Positions 59,114-64,000 of a stretch of 64,000 bases of DNA are shown in pieces; within the stretch, counting starts at the first letter, position 1, and every line of letters begins with the position of its first letter. The position numbers were made by a program, and so were the translations under genes. This DNA is from Acanthaster planci (lineage: Eukaryota; Echinodermata; Asteroidea; Valvatida; Acanthasteridae). Under the pieces are notes generated by a model. The model was not told the DNA's origin. It made no database searches and saw only the letters and a program-made list of their open reading frames with translations. Location of the stretch: positions 4,606,707 through 4,670,706 of the forward strand of contig NW_019091355.1 of NCBI RefSeq assembly GCF_001949145.1. The letters run 5' to 3'.

Positions 59114-59576
59114 GTGAGCCCCGACGTCAGCTCCCTCCACCAGAAAAATGAAAATAGCCTTCTTCTTTTTGCCCCAAGTCTCCTCACATGTTTCCCCATT
59201 TTTATCAAAACTCTGTGTGTCAGGGGTGAAATTTGTCAGTATGTTTCCTGATTTTGGGGATTTTTTAATCAGGATTTTCCTGAGTTCGGATTTTTCAAAC
59301 AATCTTGATCGTTAAACTCTGGAAAATCTTGATTTTACCATAAAGGTATTTTTACACTGAGCATAGGAAATGGGTATTTGAAGGGATGCCTTTAGACAAA
59401 CACAAATGCATACCACAGACCCTACGTTGCCGTAGGGGCCCTCAAAATGTCTGTTGAGTATTTCAAGGATATTTCACTTTCCTCCATTATCACCCCTGGT
59501 TTTGTATTTTACTTGATAGGATGTTATTGTTTATCTGTCTGTTCTGAGTATTTACATTCTGGGTTTTTTTCTAAAG
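59114..59576 (+). other. Intron after shared exon 5
   Basis: 463 bases between the HEXXH exon and the exon with the third zinc ligand. No feature seen. Confidence 0.9.
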
Positions 59577-59690
59577 TGGTTTGGTAACATCGTGACAATG
59601 GATTGGTGGGATGATCTCTGGCTGAATGAGGGCTTTGCTAGCTACGTGGAGTACATTGGTGTGGATTACTGCCATCCTGATTGGCAAAAG
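59577..59690 (+). CDS. M1 aminopeptidase, shared exon 6: third zinc ligand
   Basis: Encodes [20 protein letters not shown] and following residues to CHPDWQK. The Glu of LNEGF is exactly 18 residues after the second His of HELAH, completing the HEXXH-18-E gluzincin site. Acceptor TTTCTAAAG, donor AAG|GTATTG, phase 0 at both ends (38 codons). Confidence 0.97.
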
Positions 59691-60119
59691 GTATTGAAGA
59701 CGAAGCCCCCCCCCCCGTGACCCATGGTATGGTCAGGTGAAACATGAAATGAGCAGTGGCTTTCAGCTAAGTCCTTTACAAGTCAGCTCACAAGTCTCTT
59801 GAATCTTGCTGTGAGAGACCTAAAATGACACGGAACTGGATGCCTTGGTCACGGTTTGATAGCTTGAAACTTGGCTGGAATGCTTTCACTCATGAGGAAT
59901 TTTTTAAGGGGTTTAGGAATTGAATGCAGTTTGGAACAGCAGACTCTACTGGCTCTGCCCAGTCCGACCCCAACCTCATAACGGATACTTCTATCTCAGA
60001 TGATTGCTAGTGCATGAGGAGTTAGTTACCTGAGCGGCGTGAAATTTGTGCACATGTGTAGGTATCGCCACCTTGCATTTCTATCAGGCCTTCTCCCGTC
60101 CCCTTCTCTTCCTGTGCAG
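59691..60119 (+). other. Intron after shared exon 6
   Basis: 429 bases; begins near a poly-C run. Nothing else seen. Confidence 0.9.
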
Positions 60120-60254
60120 ATGTACCAATTCCTAAACCAGGACTTCTTCTACGTTATGGGTAACGACCAGATCGTCAGCTCACATCCCATCATCGTGGAC
60201 CTACAGAACCCAGATCAGATCAATGAAGTCTTTGATTCCATCCCGTATAGCAAG
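60120..60254 (+). CDS. M1 aminopeptidase, shared exon 7: catalytic tyrosine
   Basis: Encodes 45 residues, MYQFLNQDFFYVMG through SSHPIIVDLQNPDQ to FDSIPYSK. The Tyr of PYSK aligns with the tyrosine that stabilises the transition state in M1 enzymes (SYSKG in mammals). Acceptor CTGTGCAG, donor AAG|GTTTGT. Confidence 0.95.
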
Positions 60255-60361
60255 GTTTGTCGGAAACTTACAGAGAATACACAAACTCAAAAGCAAACCC
60301 AATTCGACAAATTCCAGGTTGTAACAAATGCATGTCTTCTTCCTTTGTTATTTTTACAAAG

Positions 60362-60427
60362 GGTGCAAGCGTTCTTCGCATGTTGGATAGCATCGTTGGC
60401 ACGGAAGCCTTCAAAACGGGTGTAGCG
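60362..60427 (+). CDS. M1 aminopeptidase, shared exon 8
   Basis: Encodes GASVLRMLDSIVGTEAFKTG plus VA, the helix after the catalytic Tyr (GxSVLRML is a family block). Acceptor TTTTTACAAAG, donor GCG|GTAAGA, phase 0. The intron before it is only 107 bases. Confidence 0.94.
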
Positions 60428-60638
60428 GTAAGACCTTCTGAATTTGATATTCAGAATATATAACAAAGTGTTGTGATTCTAGAACGATTGCAGTTTATGA
60501 AACTCAAGAATCTTCTGAAAAAACTGTAATTTTGACCTGCAAGTGCAGAATTCTCTGTTGTGTAAAACATTTATGAAGTCATCAGATGCGTACTTTCAGC
60601 AGAACTAAGAGTGATTATTTCTGTGGGTTTTTTTCCAG

Positions 60639-60704
60639 ACTTACCTGAAAAAGTATGAGTACCAAAATGCTGTCAGTGATGATCTGTGGCGTGAAATTAC
60701 AATT
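60639..60704 (+). CDS. M1 aminopeptidase, shared exon 9
   Basis: Encodes TYLKKYEYQNAVSDDLWREI plus TI, matching the family block YLxKYxYxNAxxxDLW. Acceptor TTTTTCCAG, donor ATT|GTAAGT, 22 codons in phase 0. Confidence 0.95.
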
Positions 60705-61749
60705 GTAAGTTCCGTTTTTTTTCCAACATTTATCAAATTTGGTCAACTTCAGATTTGATGATGATTTTTAGAACTCCTATTCGTCCTTGTTTCTTATGCC
60801 TCCAGTTTTGGAATTCCTGATACCTGTCAGAAACAAAAGACAATTTTGTTTGCCTAGACAGCCTAGTTGGGCAACCGGAATTAGAAGTCATTACTGCGGA
60901 GGGCATTAGGCTCACACACAGGTGGTTCTTGCGCTCTACATTCCTTTTTAGCCATTGGAGTGTCGCGATTTGGCAAAAGAGCATGCGCCTTGTGTAAAAC
61001 AAACACGTATGGTTTCCGCCACTGAAATATTGCCATCTCCTTAGATCACCCGACCCTTGGTCTACTTTGCGGGGAATTGCCCACGTGCCTGTAAATAGAA
61101 ATTTAAAAGGAAGGATTTTTATGAAGGTAAAGGATTCAAAAACTGAAACTAGGGTTCTCAGATGTAGTTAGCCCCGCATTTAACAAGAAGTCATCCATTT
61201 ATGTGAACGTTTCATTGTTCCAGATGTCTGAAAATCACAAAACAAAGAAGCGGCTGAGTAAATGATAGGATACGAATATTTGAACAAGGGATATGCTGAT
61301 ATAAGTAAAGGCAGTAAAACGAAGAAGGCATGAACGTAGAAAACTTGTGTGGACGCAACTTATCTATCAATGATGGGAGTAACATGCGAAAGTCTTAACC
61401 ATACATGCAGTATAAAGCCATCAGCTTTACATTACTTGACCTCAATCATATTGAAAGAAAACAAACGATTTAAAGAGAAAAAAAGACACTGACATAAGCA
61501 GATAGGCAGCAGAACAAGCCTCTGAAGATTGTGGCTGCAGGACTAACATAGAAATGAGGAGATAGGGAGGTGAGATTTGGACATATGCCAGGCGTAGAAA
61601 GAGTCAAGCACTGATAACATGGGATTTCTGGACCCTTTGCCAGAAACTGAGAAGCATGCAAACCTGAAGTGTGTCTCCTGCCATGTAGAGGCTGATACAT
61701 CAGCAACATTGCTTTCAATAAAGCTCATTATATAATTTTGTGTCCTTAG
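60705..61749 (+). other. Intron after shared exon 9
   Basis: 1.05 kb; no repeat or exon recognised. Minus-strand frames at 60733-61002 and 61470-61788 lack any family resemblance. Confidence 0.8.
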
Positions 61750-61943
61750 GCAAGCCAGCAAAGAGGGAACGATATCAACGTGAAGCACATCATGGATTCC
61801 TGGACCCTACAGATGGGTTTCCCTGTGGTGACCCTCACCAAGACAGACACCGGTTCAGGACTGGTGTTTAACGCCCGGCAGGAATGGTTCTTAATCGACC
61901 CTAATGCTGACAAAAGCCAAGATTTATATGGCAGTCCCTTCAA
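61750..61943 (+). CDS. M1 aminopeptidase, shared exon 10 (end of catalytic domain, start of domain III)
   Basis: Encodes ASQQRGNDINVKHIMDSWTL, then QMGFPVVTLT, the family block MDxWTxQxGFPV, then FNARQEWFLIDPNADKS to YGSPF plus two bases. Acceptor GTCCTTAG, donor CAA|GTAAGT, phase 2. Confidence 0.95.
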
Positions 61944-62825
61944 GTAAGTACTTCCTTCGAAATGCGCTTCGAAATATCGAAACTTAATTGCCGTTCAGGC
62001 GCCAAGCTTTATAGCCCTAAACAGTCCTGAATCCTTCGATTTCAATATGATGTACATACAACCTAGGGGGTTAGGGTTAATCGTATTACTGCCTGTCTGT
62101 AGTCATTTTGACCTGCCAAATGTCAGGTTGACATAGGCGGACTTTCTTTCATCACCTTTGGACTCTCTGAAGTTGGTTTAAATCCCAGCTAGCTTTCCAT
62201 GTTTCATAGATGTTTTCCTCTCAAAAGCTGACCATTTCTTCATTGCAGCCTTGGAATAAGTCTCTTCTTCCATCGGCAAGCATGGGCGTTACACAAACTG
62301 TGTGCACATGGGAGCATAGGTTTAGCTACCTCAAATAAATAATGTAAAAAGTGAAGACCACTGAGGAAATTTTTATTACAATAACGACATTCTAAACATT
62401 AAAGCCTCAATTGGGAAAGAATCACAATTGGGAAACCAATGATTTTTCACAGTGAAAACATACAGCATTTGTGTCAGATACCGTGGTGTCTGGACATTGC
62501 ACACGTTGCCTTCAAAATTTGGAATGGATTATGGATGTGCAATGCAATTCTGAGTTACCATAGTAAGCACGGGCTTCTATTGTAAATACTTCAAGGCAAA
62601 GACAGTATAAAAGTTACTGAAAGACAAGACTTCATGCCAATAATTCGTAACAATAACTGCTGAATTGATGTCCAGGTTTCAGTACTCTATATTTGTTCCA
62701 AATTCCGAAAAACCTCTCAGCTGACCGTTCAAATCATCTTTGTGGAGGTCTGTAGGTATCTCTCTCATTTCATTCCAGTTATTTATACTATTCCTTTCCA
62801 TCTCTATCGTTCCACTCACGCTTAG
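61944..62825 (+). other. Intron after shared exon 10
   Basis: 882 bases; no feature recognised. Confidence 0.85.
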
Positions 62826-62908
62826 CTACACCTGGTATGTGCCACTTGATTTCTACTTTGAGACTGATCCAGTGACTGTTGTGTCTGTGCATATGAACTA
62901 CTCGGGAG
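62826..62908 (+). CDS. M1 aminopeptidase, shared exon 11 (domain III beta-sandwich)
   Basis: The phase-2 join creates Asn, giving PFNYTWYVPLDFYFETD and later HMNYSG. NYT and NYS are N-glycosylation sequons, fitting an extracellular domain. Acceptor CACGCTTAG, donor GAG|GTATGC leaving phase 1. Confidence 0.9.
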
Positions 62909-63750
62909 GTATGCATGCATTGTTCATAGTCCATATTTTCCGGTAGCAACAGGCTTCATAAATTCTTTTGCAATAAGCTGGAATAGATCCTTTTCTTCCT
63001 CTTATCATCAAGCTGCCTGCTGGGCCTGGTGAAGGAGCTATGACCCATCCGAGCAGTTTAAGCCGTGTATCATGCGCTGTTAATGTCCCTTCCCAGTTTG
63101 GATTTGATTGTTAGCATGGACCCCAGTCTGTCGACACACAATGGCAAGTAGGGGTGCCACGCCCCCGATTGTGTTCCCTTGCTCAGTTTCAACTACACCC
63201 ATCATACCCGGCCCTCCTTTTTGACGCACCTCCCCTCCCTGGGCCAAGGCCAGCCTGCTGGAAATGGGGGGCTGTTTTGAATTACTGTGAAGTCAACCTC
63301 TGTGTGTCAAATGTACAATTGATTATGCATGAAAAGTGAAAAATTAAGATGAGTACTATGGAAGCATTGTTTTAATAATAATCTGACCCCACTCACCCCA
63401 CCCCCATTCTGACTATGGGCCCGCCCCCATTCCCCAACATAATACAACAAGGCATTCACTGACATCCCTGATGAAGAAAATGACTTTCCTCACCCAGAGA
63501 GACGCATAAAACCTGGATTTATTAGACTTGTTCTACGCTGCCTTGAGCAGAAGCACTCCCCCCGCCCACATTGATGGGGAGTTCTCAGTTTGTTGGCAGC
63601 GACACAGCCGCAACGTGTGCATTTCATAGTCATTCATGAACAAGCTAAATGCAGTTCCCACCAAAGATCCATCCATCTATATACATTGCTAGGAAATAAC
63701 TGACATTCAGTGTACGTAACAGCTTCGCGTGATTTATTTGTCGCACACAG
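62909..63750 (+). other. Intron after shared exon 11
   Basis: 842 bases with C-rich runs; no feature recognised. Confidence 0.85.
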
Positions 63751-63884
63751 TTGCATTTAACAGAGCATCCAGTGACAACGACAAATGGTACGTGGCTAAC
63801 TACGGCGAGTATGGATTTTACCGCGTCAACTATGATCCAAATAACTGGAAGCTTCTAAGCAACCAGTTGGTTGCCAACCATTCT
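63751..63884 (+). CDS. M1 aminopeptidase, shared exon 12 (start of C-terminal helical domain); gene continues beyond window
   Basis: The phase-1 join gives Val, then AFNRASSDNDKWYVANYGEY and GFYRVNYDPNNW, the conserved entry to the C-terminal alpha-helical domain. Acceptor TCGCACACAG, donor TCT|GTAAGT, phase 0. With first exon A the exons in this window sum to 687 codons with no frame error; full-length members have about 950-1000 residues, so roughly 280 residues lie past the right edge. Confidence 0.94.
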
Positions 63885-64000
63885 GTAAGTGCCAGTTCAA
63901 CTGCCATGTGTCTATAGCAATCAAGGACAGTTTTGACACCAGTTGATATACCCAGCAAGAAATGAGACCAAGGGGTACCCCCCCAACATGTCCAATCCTA
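63885..64000 (+). other. Start of the next aminopeptidase intron, cut by the window edge
   Basis: Begins GTAAGT and runs to the end of the window without another exon. Confidence 0.85.

Overview
The window is eukaryotic nuclear DNA from an animal, most probably an invertebrate deuterostome; an echinoderm or close relative is my best guess, but the sequence alone does not settle the species. The reasons are spliced genes with GT-AG introns of 0.1 to 9 kb, a Pitx homeobox gene with the intron splitting homeodomain positions 46/47, a neighbouring M1 aminopeptidase gene (in vertebrates PITX2 sits beside ENPEP, a glutamyl aminopeptidase), and small DNA transposons, a tRNA-derived SINE and microsatellites in the non-coding DNA.

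Layout. Positions 1 to about 30.1 kb hold no gene I can support: AT-rich non-coding DNA lying downstream of Pitx, with a fold-back repeat at 1826-2032, a (GA)n tract, a hAT-like fragment and one half of a dispersed inverted repeat pair. From 42071 down to 30629, on the minus strand, lies a complete three-exon Pitx coding sequence (326 codons, phases checked at both junctions); its introns carry a 473-bp hAT-type element with an intact 8-bp target duplication and a second, unrelated MITE. Positions 42072-45805 form the divergent intergenic interval, with two NRF1-like sites, a CTCF-like motif and a nested duplication. From 45806 to the right edge, on the plus strand, lies an M1 zinc aminopeptidase of the aminopeptidase N / glutamyl aminopeptidase type, running off the window.

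The most unusual structure is in the aminopeptidase locus. Three tandem first exons (45806-46518, 49017-49765, 51999-52669) each encode a full cytoplasmic tail, a transmembrane anchor, a Thr/Pro-rich stalk and the start of the ectodomain, and each ends in the same splice phase. Only one set of downstream exons (from 55821) follows. This is the layout of a variable-first-exon / constant-region locus, as in clustered protocadherins or UGT1A, here applied to a type II ectopeptidase. The distal halves of the three exons are nearly identical, in a patch pattern that points to gene conversion, whereas tails, anchors and stalks differ. The first two exons also share promoter-proximal sequence at the same distance from their start codons. 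Between the first two exons lie two further open, phase-compatible exon candidates that could end a truncated isoform.

The shared exons give an intact HEXXH-18-E zinc site and the catalytic tyrosine, but the exopeptidase motif reads GAMEH instead of GAMEN. All exon boundaries come from reading frames and splice signals only; no transcript evidence was available.
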